NCBI GenBank assembly: GCA_029240815.1
Contig: JARDZO010000083.1
Coordinates: 1 to 19,120, forward strand
Source of the DNA: Brevibacillus sp.
Lineage (GTDB): Bacteria > Bacillota > Bacilli > Brevibacillales > Brevibacillaceae
Direction of reading: 5' to 3'
Length of the DNA stretch: 19,120 bases
The notes below the pieces were generated by a model. That model was not told the origin of the DNA. It saw only the letters and a program-made list of their open reading frames with translations, and did not search any database. Position 1 is the first letter of the stretch. The number at the start of each line of letters is the position of its first letter. The position numbers were made by a program, and so were the translations under genes. This document shows, piece by piece, positions 12,046-19,120 of this stretch.

Positions 12046-12708
12046 ATGACGCCAAACTCACATCCCGCTCCCTCCAAAGCGGAAGCGAAACGCTCCTTTC
12101 TCATTGAACAGGCTACCCTCTGTCTGGCGCAGAAAGGTTATTCTCAAGTCTCTTTACGGGACATTGCCAAAGCATCAGGTGTTTCACTCGGGATTCTGCA
12201 CTATTATTTTGCCAACAAGGAAGATCTGCTTCTCGCTGTCATCGCAGGCTACAAAGACACCTTTATTCAGGAGCTGGAGACGGCCGTCGTAAATGCCCCG
12301 CCAAAAAGATGGCTGGAACAGTTGTTGGAGGTACTGCACAATTCCTTGACGGAAAAATGGACGCTGCACCGGCTCTGGTACGATTTACAGGTACAGGCCA
12401 TGTACGTGCCAGCCTTTCGCGACCACGTCAACGAGTTACGAGCCCGCATGCATGTACTGATCGCCCGTATTTTGAGGCAATTCTTCCCTCCTGAAACGCA
12501 TTCCATGAGCATGAGCGCAGATGGGGCTGTCTCCCTGATTTACGCCCAAATAGACGGACTATTCTTGCAATCCATACTGGAGGAGTCCTCGGTTCCCGAA
12601 AGCGTTGTGTCTCGTTTAGAACAGACTCTCCCGCAGCTATTAAACATCATGTTCATTCCTATTCCCACCACCACCACCCCCAACCCTACTGAAAGAGGTG
12701 ATTTCTGA
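12046..12708 (+). CDS. TetR-family transcriptional regulator
   Basis: A 220-residue DNA-binding repressor. The N-terminal helix-turn-helix is clear: GYSQVSLRDIAKASGVSLG then ILHYYFANKEDLLLAVI (about 31-66), the usual TetR pattern. The helical C-terminal part (about 70-205) would bind an effector and dimerise; its ligand cannot be read from sequence. The end is Thr/Pro-rich (IPIPTTTTPNP). The ATG at 12046 has GAGGTG with a short spacer. A strong promoter and a perfect palindrome lie directly upstream, so it is probably autoregulated. Its TGA overlaps the ATG of the aldehyde dehydrogenase gene by one base, implying translational coupling. The effector may be the aldehyde substrate or a related compound (inference from context). 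Confidence 0.93.
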   Translation: MTPNSHPAPSKAEAKRSFLIEQATLCLAQKGYSQVSLRDIAKASGVSLGILHYYFANKEDLLLAVIAGYKDTFIQELETAVVNAPPKRWLEQLLEVLHNSLTEKWTLHRLWYDLQVQAMYVPAFRDHVNELRARMHVLIARILRQFFPPETHSMSMSADGAVSLIYAQIDGLFLQSILEESSVPESVVSRLEQTLPQLLNIMFIPIPTTTTPNPTERGDF

Positions 12709-14243
12709 TGGCTGTGCTCTCTCTTCAAAATCCGGCTACTGGCGAATCGATGGGTACTCTGGCTGTAGCCACTCCCGAACAGATCCACCAGACAATGGAG
12801 CATGCCCGTGGAGCGTTCGCTTCCTGGTCGCAGACCTCCCTGTCCGAGCGACTGAACTATCTGGTCCGACTCCGCCACTATCTCGTAGAGCACGGTGAAG
12901 AGCTCGCTCTCAAAATCAGTCAGGATACAGGAAAGGTCGCCCTGGAAGCCTTCATGACGGAGATCTTCGTCACCGTCGATACGATCCGTTTTTACGAAAA
13001 AAACGCACACCGCATGCTGTCTTCGCAAAAGGCCCCTACCAATCTGGTGCTCTGGCCCAAAAAATCGTACATTCACTACAAGCCGATGGGCGTCGTGGCT
13101 GTCATTTCCCCGTGGAATTATCCTTTCCAGCTCGCCGTAATCCCTGTGCTGTCTGCTCTCGTCGCAGGAAACACCGTGATTCTGAAGCCCTCGGAAGTGA
13201 CAGCCTATACGGGCTTACTCATCGAAGACCTGTTCCGTGCAGTTCCTTTGCCAGATGGTGTCGTCTCTGTGCTCCACGGCGGACGAGAAGTCGGACAGGC
13301 GCTCGTAACAGAGCGCCCTGACAAGATCTTTTTCACTGGCTCTGTAGCGACTGGCAAGAAAATCATGGCTGCGGCGGCAGAGCATCTGATTCCTATCGAA
13401 CTGGAGCTTGGCGGTAAAGACCCGATGATCGTACTGGAGGACGCTCATCTGGAGCGGGCAGCCAATGCAGCTGTCTGGGGAGCCTTTACCAACTCCGGTC
13501 AAGTATGCATGTCGGTCGAGCGCCTCTATGTCCACGAGAGCATCTATTCAGACTTTCTGACGCTCGTGACGCAAAAGGCTTCTGCCCTGCGCCAAGGCTA
13601 TCCTGACCAGGCGGAAATCGGCTCGATGACTTCTCCTCAGCAGATCGGAATCGTACGGGAGCATGTGGAAGAAGCACTGGCAAAAGGGGCGACGGCTGTA
13701 ATCGGGGGTCAATTCTCGCCTTCCTCCGACAGCATGTTCTTGCCTCCAACTATTCTCACCAACGTCACGTCCGACATGAAAATCATGCAGGAAGAAACGT
13801 TTGGCCCCATTCTCCCGATCATGACCTTTTCCCATGAGGAGGAGGCGATTCGACTGGCGAACTCGTCCCCCTACGGTCTGAATGCGTCTGTCTGGTCACA
13901 GGACAAAACGAGAGCGCGGCGAGTAGCAGAAAAATTGGAGACCGGAAACGTGTGTATCAATGACGTCATCATCAGCTACGCCAATCCCCACCTTCCGTTC
14001 GGAGGCGTCAAAAATAGTGGCATTGGCCGGTACCGTGGTCCAGCTGGTTTGCAAGCCTTTACCCATAGCATCTCCGTTATTCACGACCCAGGCACCCGAA
14101 AAAGGGAAGTCAACTGGTATCCGTACACAGAGGATCAGCGGCAGCTTTTTGTTGGTCTGACCGACTTCCTCTACGCCCGCAAACGCAAGTGGAATCGTGG
14201 CGTGCTGGGAGCCATTTGGCGTGAATTAAAGCGGATGTTTTAG
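12708..14243 (+). CDS. NAD(P)-dependent aldehyde dehydrogenase
   Basis: Oxidises an aldehyde to its carboxylic acid with NAD(P)+. Catalytic features are intact: PWNYP with Asn137, KPSE (160-163) and FTGS (209-212) for the cofactor, ELELGGKDP with Glu233 as general base, and NSGQVC with Cys267 as nucleophile. The FGGVKNSGIGRYRG segment near the C-terminus is also typical. It has 511 residues, somewhat long, because of a basic, amphipathic tail after about 480 (FLYARKRKW, AIWRELKRMF). Such tails anchor some fatty aldehyde dehydrogenases at membranes, so a long-chain or hydrophobic aldehyde substrate is a reasonable guess only. An AAAGAGGTG ribosome site lies inside the end of tetR. Its stop is 6 bp from that of the convergent gerAC. 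Confidence 0.93.
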   Translation: MAVLSLQNPATGESMGTLAVATPEQIHQTMEHARGAFASWSQTSLSERLNYLVRLRHYLVEHGEELALKISQDTGKVALEAFMTEIFVTVDTIRFYEKNAHRMLSSQKAPTNLVLWPKKSYIHYKPMGVVAVISPWNYPFQLAVIPVLSALVAGNTVILKPSEVTAYTGLLIEDLFRAVPLPDGVVSVLHGGREVGQALVTERPDKIFFTGSVATGKKIMAAAAEHLIPIELELGGKDPMIVLEDAHLERAANAAVWGAFTNSGQVCMSVERLYVHESIYSDFLTLVTQKASALRQGYPDQAEIGSMTSPQQIGIVREHVEEALAKGATAVIGGQFSPSSDSMFLPPTILTNVTSDMKIMQEETFGPILPIMTFSHEEEAIRLANSSPYGLNASVWSQDKTRARRVAEKLETGNVCINDVIISYANPHLPFGGVKNSGIGRYRGPAGLQAFTHSISVIHDPGTRKREVNWYPYTEDQRQLFVGLTDFLYARKRKWNRGVLGAIWRELKRMF

Positions 14244-14249
14244 CATTCG

Positions 14250-15410
14250 CTAGTCCATCGTTCCAAATCCGATGATTTCCATACTGACTTGCACATCGAA
14301 ATCGGCCTTCTGGTAGAGCTTCAGTCCAACGGTACGGTTCCAATCACCATGGTACTTTTGCCGAAGACTCTCCTCCAGCTGGGCCGGATCGATACCCGCT
14401 TTCTGCAAACGCTCAAGCATCTCGATCGCTTCCTTCTTGATTTGTGCTTCTAATTGGGTTTTCAGCGCATCAAACTGCTCCTTTTTTTCCAGGTCTTTCG
14501 TTCCCGTATACCCGACGAGTGAAGCACGCATCTCTAGCCGAATGCGGATCAACGGATTTGTCAGGCTGCCATTGCTCCTCACCCTACCTTTCGCCCAAAC
14601 AAAATCGAGAACAATTTGCTCTTCTTTCTGTTCTGAGCTCTCTTCCGCAGTCACCACATCTATTTTCGCCCCTTTCTTCTCCTGTTTAGGAAAAGAAAAG
14701 CTCATGCGTGGAAGCCTGCTCCTGCCTACCATAGCCTGAACCATCTTGCCTTCTCGCTGTGACATAAAGTCAATCATTTTATCCCCGCGAAACAGGGCAA
14801 CTCGCGCCACCTCCACGTCCTCTCCACGCTTCACCAAATAGGGCAAATTCGGATCGCATACCTCACTGGTCATCATGTAAACGAAGTCTTTGATACTGGC
14901 AAAGGAAGTAAACGCCGTCTCCACACGAGGACGCAGCAGATTGTTCAAATAGGTGTTTAATTCCGGCTTGTGCTTGTAGTCTCCCCGGATGACATCCTCC
15001 GCTCTGCCTTTCACAATAGCCACAAACACATTTTCTCCGACGATCGGATTGCGGTACAAATCCAGGAGCACCCTGCTAATCCCTACCTTGCGCGCATATT
15101 CCTCGCTAAAGAGAATGACCCGCAGCTGCGAAAGAGACATCGTTCGCTCCGCCATGGTGGAGAGCATCAGCATCGCCTCGCTTGTCACACTCGCATTGAT
15201 AGCGTACGTCTGTGTCATTTCCTTATCGCGGCTGGAGGGAACCGGGATGGATACACTCACCTTCACATCTTGATCCCCGGTGTAATCGAATCCAATGACG
15301 CCAATCATCGCCATGTCCTCCAGCGATGGTTTCTCAAACTCCGGTGCACATCCGCCAAGACTGATTACGGCTATCAAAGCCACCGACAGGAAGACTCCCA
15401 GCCTCTTCAT
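14250..15410 (-). CDS. gerAC: Ger(x)C-family germination lipoprotein (receptor C subunit)
   Basis: The C subunit of a GerA-type nutrient germinant receptor, a lipoprotein on the outer face of the spore inner membrane. It has a signal peptide with a lipobox (about VISLGGC) placing the lipidated Cys at residue 21. The mature part contains family features: IGVIGFDYTG near 36, ERTMSLSQLRVILFSEEYAR, LLDLYRNP, and a C-terminal domain ending in the WNRTVGLKLYQKADFDVQVSMEI segment. At 386 residues it is normal. The ATG at 15410 overlaps the gerAB stop by 4 nt (ATGA). I use a GerA-operon symbol generically; the exact receptor (GerA, GerB, GerK, Gra and so on) cannot be named from sequence alone. No clear terminator follows before the convergent gene. 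Confidence 0.92.
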   Translation of the reverse strand: MKRLGVFLSVALIAVISLGGCAPEFEKPSLEDMAMIGVIGFDYTGDQDVKVSVSIPVPSSRDKEMTQTYAINASVTSEAMLMLSTMAERTMSLSQLRVILFSEEYARKVGISRVLLDLYRNPIVGENVFVAIVKGRAEDVIRGDYKHKPELNTYLNNLLRPRVETAFTSFASIKDFVYMMTSEVCDPNLPYLVKRGEDVEVARVALFRGDKMIDFMSQREGKMVQAMVGRSRLPRMSFSFPKQEKKGAKIDVVTAEESSEQKEEQIVLDFVWAKGRVRSNGSLTNPLIRIRLEMRASLVGYTGTKDLEKKEQFDALKTQLEAQIKKEAIEMLERLQKAGIDPAQLEESLRQKYHGDWNRTVGLKLYQKADFDVQVSMEIIGFGTMD

Positions 15411-16495
15411 ATTGCCTTCCCTCGACCTTCACCCCGGATGGCATGTACAAGAAGTAAAAAAACGGGCCACAGGATCACTCCGTATCCCATGTAGACGGTG
15501 ACTTTGTTGTACAGGAAATGCTGGATTTCCATCGAAAGAGGACCGCGGATGATGAAATACGAGATGATCGCCGGCAACAGGAGATGCCACAATTTCTTGT
15601 GCCCTGCCCATTCCTCTATCCCTTTGCGAGCAGCCCATAAATACGCCGCACATGTACTCAAAACGAGAAAGACCCAGATGCCAATCCCCAGATTTTCAAT
15701 CCGCTCCATAAAGGAAAGTTCCACTGCCTTGAACAGATTCAAAATGGGATAGATCAAATGCTCCATCTCCCACACGGAAAAGTAAGCCACGCTGGTGATC
15801 AGAATCAGTACGTAAAACAGGACGACCAACCAGACTCCTATCAGGGCATGACGCATTGCTTTGCCCTTTTGCTGGATATACGGATAGTAAATGAGCAGGA
15901 GCTCATAGCCAAACATACTCGCAAACGAATGGTTTAACGCATCGAGAACGTCCGCGATATTCGTATTAAACAAAGGAAAGATATGGGTGAATCCTCCTTT
16001 TTGAAACCCCCACTGCAGGTAGTAAACCATCCAACCTGTAAAAAAGAAGGAAATCAAACAGAAGCGCGCCACCAGCTTGATCCCGCCGTTTGTTATATAG
16101 AGCATCACCAACGTAAGACCTATCAATGGTAACGTGACTGTCTGACTGCTCAGCATCGAAGTTTGAACCAGCCTTACATAACCGGAATTGACTGTCGACA
16201 CGTTTAGGATGGCATAGATGATAACCAACAAGTTTGCGCATCTTCCCAGCCATTTTCCTAACAATTTTTCATTGATCCGAAACAAGGAATCCTCCGGGTA
16301 ACGTTTACACAAAGCAATCATCGGTATGAGCGTAAGGGAAACGATGGCACCCAATACAAATGGAATCCACCATTGGTTGTAGCCCATTTTGCTGACAGAA
16401 TGGCTCAGCATGAGCAGATTGACGCCGATACACGTATTAAGAACCAAGCCAATCACATGATAGGGATTGAGGTTATGAATCTTCCCACGGTCCAT
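15407..16495 (-). CDS. gerAB: GerAB/spore germination permease (receptor B subunit)
   Basis: The B subunit of the germinant receptor, a 362-residue integral membrane protein of the amino acid-polyamine-organocation superfamily, thought to bind the germinant. About ten hydrophobic segments can be counted, for example LVLNTCIGVNLLML, WIPFVLGAIVSLTLIPMIAL, LGRCANLLVIIYAIL, LVMLYITNGGIKLVARFC, LIGVWLVVLFYVLILITSVAYF and IGIWVFLVLSTCAAYLWAA. A basic GRGKAI tail ends it. The ATG at 16495 lies 5 bp after the gerAA stop, with GAGGAG inside the end of gerAA. The 3' end overlaps gerAC by 4 nt. Order A-B-C is standard for these operons. Confidence 0.93.
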   Translation of the reverse strand: MDRGKIHNLNPYHVIGLVLNTCIGVNLLMLSHSVSKMGYNQWWIPFVLGAIVSLTLIPMIALCKRYPEDSLFRINEKLLGKWLGRCANLLVIIYAILNVSTVNSGYVRLVQTSMLSSQTVTLPLIGLTLVMLYITNGGIKLVARFCLISFFFTGWMVYYLQWGFQKGGFTHIFPLFNTNIADVLDALNHSFASMFGYELLLIYYPYIQQKGKAMRHALIGVWLVVLFYVLILITSVAYFSVWEMEHLIYPILNLFKAVELSFMERIENLGIGIWVFLVLSTCAAYLWAARKGIEEWAGHKKLWHLLLPAIISYFIIRGPLSMEIQHFLYNKVTVYMGYGVILWPVFLLLVHAIRGEGRGKAI

Positions 16496-16500
16496 CTAAC

Positions 16501-18093
16501 CTACTCCTCGCCAATCGGCCTCGCTTTCTTGCGTTTCGCTCGAGACATGCCACTGCGATCAATAATGAATTTCATCGGCGTACGGATGAGACTGTTCATC
16601 AAGTCTGTCCACTTTCGCGGCACTCCTGCTGTCATGTAAGGAGCGCCCAGTGAAGTCAAATCCAGCAGATGGGCAAATAAAAAGGCAAGCATCAGCATTT
16701 GGCCGTACATACCCAGAATTCCTGCGATGAGAATAAATCCGTAACGTACGAGGCGGATCGCATTGCTCATCAAAAAGTTGGGTGGAACAAAAGAAAGCAG
16801 CGCCGAAACAGAAACGAGGACAATCAGGATGTTACTGGCCAACCCTGCTTGGACGGATGCAGTTCCGATTACGATACCACCTACGATACCGATCGTTTGT
16901 CCGATTTTGGTCGGCATCCGAATTCCTGCTTCACGCAAAATTTCAATGATCAACTCAATAAACACGACTTCAACTACCGGCGGAAATGGCACCCTACTCC
17001 TGGATTCGGTAAGGATCGTGAGCAAGGCGGGCGGCAGCATTTCGGGATGATAGGTGAGAACAGACACGTAACTGGAGGTCAGCATGATCGTCACGAACAG
17101 GCCGAAAAAGCGAATAATCCGCAACAAACTCGCCGTTGACCAGCGATTATAGAAATCTTCCGGACTGCTAAACATCTCTAAAAAGGAGGTGGGACAGATC
17201 GCAGCATCCGGACTTCCATTCAAGAGTATGAGGATCCTCCCATCCAATAAGGCAGCGGTAGCATTGTCAGGCCTGTTGGTAAGACCGAATTGCGGAAAAG
17301 GAGAGTATGGTTTGTCCTCGAGCGTTTGTTTTAATACCGGCATACCGACAAAGCCTTGGTAGATTACATTGTTGATTCGGGTCTTCACTCGTTCCACGTT
17401 TTCGGCACTCGCAATGTCTTCCATGTAGATAATGGCAACACGGTTATGCGTTTCTGTTCCGACAGTAGAAGCGACGATCTTCAAGTTGGGCGAAGCGATT
17501 CTTCTCCGCAGCAAGGACAGATTGATTTCCAGCATTTCAACAAAAGAGTCTTGCGGTCCGAGAACAGTCGATTCATTCTCGGATTTGGAAATGGAACGGT
17601 GCTCCACATGAAATGTATTGACTTGCAGAATCAGATTCCGATCGAGAAAGAACAGGATCGTGTGCCCCCGTAGCAAGTTGTTCATCAGGAGCGAAACGTC
17701 ATCGGACTCATGCGGTTGGGCGAATGGAAGTACCTGCAACGGATCTCTTCCGTCTGAGCGCTGCAAGGGCAAGAAAATCATTTCATACAGCTGCGCCGAG
17801 TCTACCATGGTATCCAGATAAAAAACGTGTACTCTCTCACCGTTCATGTTCACCGCAAAGCTGCTGAGGTCATCCACATTATTTAATTTCTCTTTTATCT
17901 GATCAGGAGTAATTTGGCCGCCTCGCCATTCGGGATTGTCGTTGTATCCTTTCGTCGAAGCGAGCACCTTCTCTACTTGCTTTCTCCACCACTCAGTTGG
18001 CTTCACCATGGAATCCCCAACCTTTACAGGAAAATCCTTCTTACTTTGCCCTGCCGTGGCGAATTTATCCATTAGAAAACTTGGCTGCGCCAA
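16501..18093 (-). CDS. gerAA: GerAA-type spore germination protein (receptor A subunit)
   Basis: The A subunit of the germinant receptor in the spore inner membrane. The N-terminal soluble region (about 1-315) holds STVLGPQDSFVEMLEINLSL (175-194) and RPDNATAALLDGRILILLNG (274-293), both typical. The membrane region (about 320-485) has four to five hydrophobic segments, including the GQTIGIVGGIVIGTASVQAG loop. The C-terminal tail is basic (RAKRKKARPIGEE). The longest frame starts at TTG 18093, where AAAGG is only 1 nt away. ATG 18072 has no ribosome site, and ATG 18009 (MVKPTEWW) is a third option with AAAGG at 11 nt. So 502-530 residues are possible. It is first of the gerAA-gerAB-gerAC operon; forespore (sigma-G) expression is expected, but I found no convincing promoter. 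Confidence 0.9.
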   Translation of the reverse strand: MAQPSFLMDKFATAGQSKKDFPVKVGDSMVKPTEWWRKQVEKVLASTKGYNDNPEWRGGQITPDQIKEKLNNVDDLSSFAVNMNGERVHVFYLDTMVDSAQLYEMIFLPLQRSDGRDPLQVLPFAQPHESDDVSLLMNNLLRGHTILFFLDRNLILQVNTFHVEHRSISKSENESTVLGPQDSFVEMLEINLSLLRRRIASPNLKIVASTVGTETHNRVAIIYMEDIASAENVERVKTRINNVIYQGFVGMPVLKQTLEDKPYSPFPQFGLTNRPDNATAALLDGRILILLNGSPDAAICPTSFLEMFSSPEDFYNRWSTASLLRIIRFFGLFVTIMLTSSYVSVLTYHPEMLPPALLTILTESRSRVPFPPVVEVVFIELIIEILREAGIRMPTKIGQTIGIVGGIVIGTASVQAGLASNILIVLVSVSALLSFVPPNFLMSNAIRLVRYGFILIAGILGMYGQMLMLAFLFAHLLDLTSLGAPYMTAGVPRKWTDLMNSLIRTPMKFIIDRSGMSRAKRKKARPIGEE

Positions 18094-18199
18094 GCCTTTA
18101 GCGGAGCCTTAGTACCCAAAGGGCACAAGTCTCGCCTTCTCACTTTCGTTTGAAGTCTCGCTATGTTGCACGTATACTGGTTGAGAATCTTATACATTC

Positions 18200-18214
18200 T
18201 TCTGTAGAACAGAA
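18200..18214. other. Perfect inverted repeat in the ribH-gerAA gap
   Basis: TTCTGT-AGA-ACAGAA is a 6-bp perfect inverted repeat with a 3-nt centre, just beyond the ribH terminator and about 105 bp upstream of gerAA. It could be a small operator or a second weak hairpin behind the terminator, or chance. Confidence 0.3.
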
Positions 18215-18238
18215 AAAAGGACGCACGGGGCGCCCTTC
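18213..18238 (-). terminator. Terminator of the riboflavin operon end (ribH)
   Basis: On the minus strand AAGGGCGC pairs with GCGTCCTT (one G-T pair) around CCCGT, followed by six T residues. It lies about 20 nt after the ribH stop, so ribH is the last gene of its operon. Confidence 0.85.
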
Positions 18239-18257
18239 CTTCCTCTTGTACTTGATT

Positions 18258-18722
18258 TTAAGCAAACTGTCGGGAGAGATTTGCCATCTCGATCGCAGCA
18301 GCTGCTGCCTCCCAGCCTTTGTTCCCAGCCTTTGTTCCTGCACGCTCAATGGCCTGCTCGATGGAGTCCGTCGTCAGGACGCCGAAGATCACGGGAATGC
18401 CCGTCGAGAGTGAGAGAGAGGCTACGCCTTTTGCCGTTTCGCTGCAGACATAATCAAAATGCGGTGTCGCCCCGCGGATGACAGCTCCCAGTGTTACAAC
18501 AGCATCATAGCGACCCGATTCTGCCATTTTCTTGGCGATAAGAGGAATTTCAAAGGCTCCAGGAACCCAGGCCACATCGACGTTTTCTTCTTCTACGCCG
18601 TGGCGCTTCAGAGCATCCAGTGCGCCGCCAACCAGCTTGCTGACGATCAATTCATTAAAGCGTCCTGCCACGATCCCTACGCGTAATCCTGTGCCTACCA
18701 AATGTCCTTCAAATGTTTTCAT
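18258..18722 (-). CDS. ribH: 6,7-dimethyl-8-ribityllumazine synthase RibH
   Basis: Condenses 5-amino-6-ribitylaminouracil with 3,4-dihydroxy-2-butanone 4-phosphate to give lumazine, the direct riboflavin precursor; it forms 60-subunit capsids in Bacillus. The 154 residues match the usual length. Active-site segments are intact: AGRFNELIV (19-27), [10 protein letters not shown] (52-61), [14 protein letters not shown] (79-92, with catalytic His88) and FGVLTTD (113-119). The ATG at 18722 has GGGAG about 10 nt upstream. It lies 14 bp after ribA/ribBA on the same strand and is followed by the terminator at 18213, so it ends the rib operon. An FMN riboswitch, if present, would lie outside the window. 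Confidence 0.97.
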   Translation of the reverse strand: MKTFEGHLVGTGLRVGIVAGRFNELIVSKLVGGALDALKRHGVEEENVDVAWVPGAFEIPLIAKKMAESGRYDAVVTLGAVIRGATPHFDYVCSETAKGVASLSLSTGIPVIFGVLTTDSIEQAIERAGTKAGNKGWEAAAAAIEMANLSRQFA

Positions 18723-18736
18723 GTCTCTTCCACTCC

Positions 18737-19120
18737 CTATCGATGTAGTTGAAGCAAGTGACCCAGCTTCTCTTGTTTGGTTGCTAGATATTTTTCGTTA
18801 TGCGGATGTTCTGGCATCTGAATCGGCACTCGCTCTTCGACTTTCAAACCATAGCCATCCAGCCCACGTATTTTCCGCGGATTATTGGTCAAAAGTCGCA
18901 TCCGGTGCACGCCCAGATCCCTCAGGATTTGTGCACCTACCCCGTAATCCCGCAGATCGGCTGCAAATCCCAGCTTTTCATTTGCCTCTACCGTATCCAT
19001 TCCTTCTTCCTGGAGCTGATAGGCACGCAGCTTGTTGATGAGACCAATCCCGCGCCCCTCCTGCCGCATGTACAGCAATACTCCGCGACCTTCTGCCTCG
19101 ATCTGTTCGAGAGCAGTATG
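18737..19120 (-). CDS. ribBA: GTP cyclohydrolase II, C-terminal part (RibA or RibBA), partial
   Basis: The gene runs off the right edge; only the last 127 residues are visible. They contain [13 protein letters not shown], whose Arg-Gln-Glu-Gly-Arg-Gly segment is a GTP cyclohydrolase II hallmark, then [15 protein letters not shown] and [17 protein letters not shown], which bind GTP. The enzyme opens the imidazole ring of GTP in the first step of riboflavin synthesis. In Bacillales this domain is usually fused behind 3,4-dihydroxy-2-butanone 4-phosphate synthase (RibBA); the RibB half would lie outside the window, so the fusion is presumed, not seen. It ends 14 bp before ribH. Confidence 0.94.
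   Translation of the reverse strand, partial: HTALEQIEAEGRGVLLYMRQEGRGIGLINKLRAYQLQEEGMDTVEANEKLGFAADLRDYGVGAQILRDLGVHRMRLLTNNPRKIRGLDGYGLKVEERVPIQMPEHPHNEKYLATKQEKLGHLLQLHR

Noticed and set aside
18180..18200. Sigma-G promoter for gerAA (TGTATA on the minus strand as -35)
   Set aside because: No CATAnTA-like -10 at 17-18 nt; the nearest match is about 25 nt away.
1..19120. CRISPR arrays, tRNA/rRNA genes, insertion sequences, prophage or toxin-antitoxin pairs
   Set aside because: I looked for regularly spaced repeats, tRNA-like folds, transposase motifs and small paired genes and saw none that could be supported.

Overview
The window reads as chromosome of an endospore-forming member of the Bacillales, most likely Brevibacillus or a close Paenibacillaceae relative. 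I infer this from memory of family content and gene order, without any database search. The support is: strong Gram-positive Shine-Dalgarno sites (AAGGAGG type), frequent GTG and TTG starts, fairly balanced GC content, several spore genes (GerA-type receptor operon, YhcN/YlaJ lipoprotein, LytH-like cortex peptidase, coat-like YP/GGY protein), and a lytH/lipA/yutC/yutD neighbourhood that resembles the one in Bacillus subtilis. I see no IS element, prophage, CRISPR array, tRNA or rRNA, so this looks like core chromosome with small rearrangements.

Layout, left to right. The left edge holds the first 32 codons of a membrane protein on the minus strand. It diverges from glpX (class II fructose-1,6-bisphosphatase), which is followed closely by a DUF3055-type gene and a strong terminator. 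Next is a small low-complexity gene (YPYPYP and GGGY repeats), closed by two terminators. yutD (minus) and the spore lipoprotein gene yutC (plus) then diverge from a gap of about 120 bp; the Shine-Dalgarno sites suggest non-ATG starts for both (TTG and probably CTG). lipA (minus) follows with its own sigma-A promoter, then the translationally coupled pair yhaO-yhaN (SbcCD/Rad50-Mre11-like).

The middle section holds the oddest arrangement. A stand-alone LarC1 gene (plus) ends at a long hairpin. A DJ-1/PfpI gene and a LarC2-type gene follow on the minus strand. The LarC2-type protein carries about 175 extra N-terminal residues that look to me like a decayed LarC1 domain. The two parts of a normally single nickel-insertion enzyme therefore sit about 0.7 kb apart in opposite orientation.

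To the right, lytH (with a candidate sigma-K promoter) reads rightward, followed by a tetR-aldehyde dehydrogenase operon with a clear promoter and a perfect 16-bp palindrome as its likely operator. A three-gene germinant receptor operon (gerAA-gerAB-gerAC) is transcribed toward the aldehyde dehydrogenase gene. The window ends inside a riboflavin operon: ribH and the C-terminal end of ribA or ribBA, both on the minus strand.

Functionally the window mixes central metabolism (gluconeogenesis, lipoate, riboflavin), DNA end processing (YhaN/YhaO), Ni-pincer cofactor assembly (LarC parts) and sporulation/germination. Most genes are readily assigned to families. The unclear items are the two LarC proteins, the YP/GGY protein, the long charged tail on YutD, and the partial gene at the left edge.
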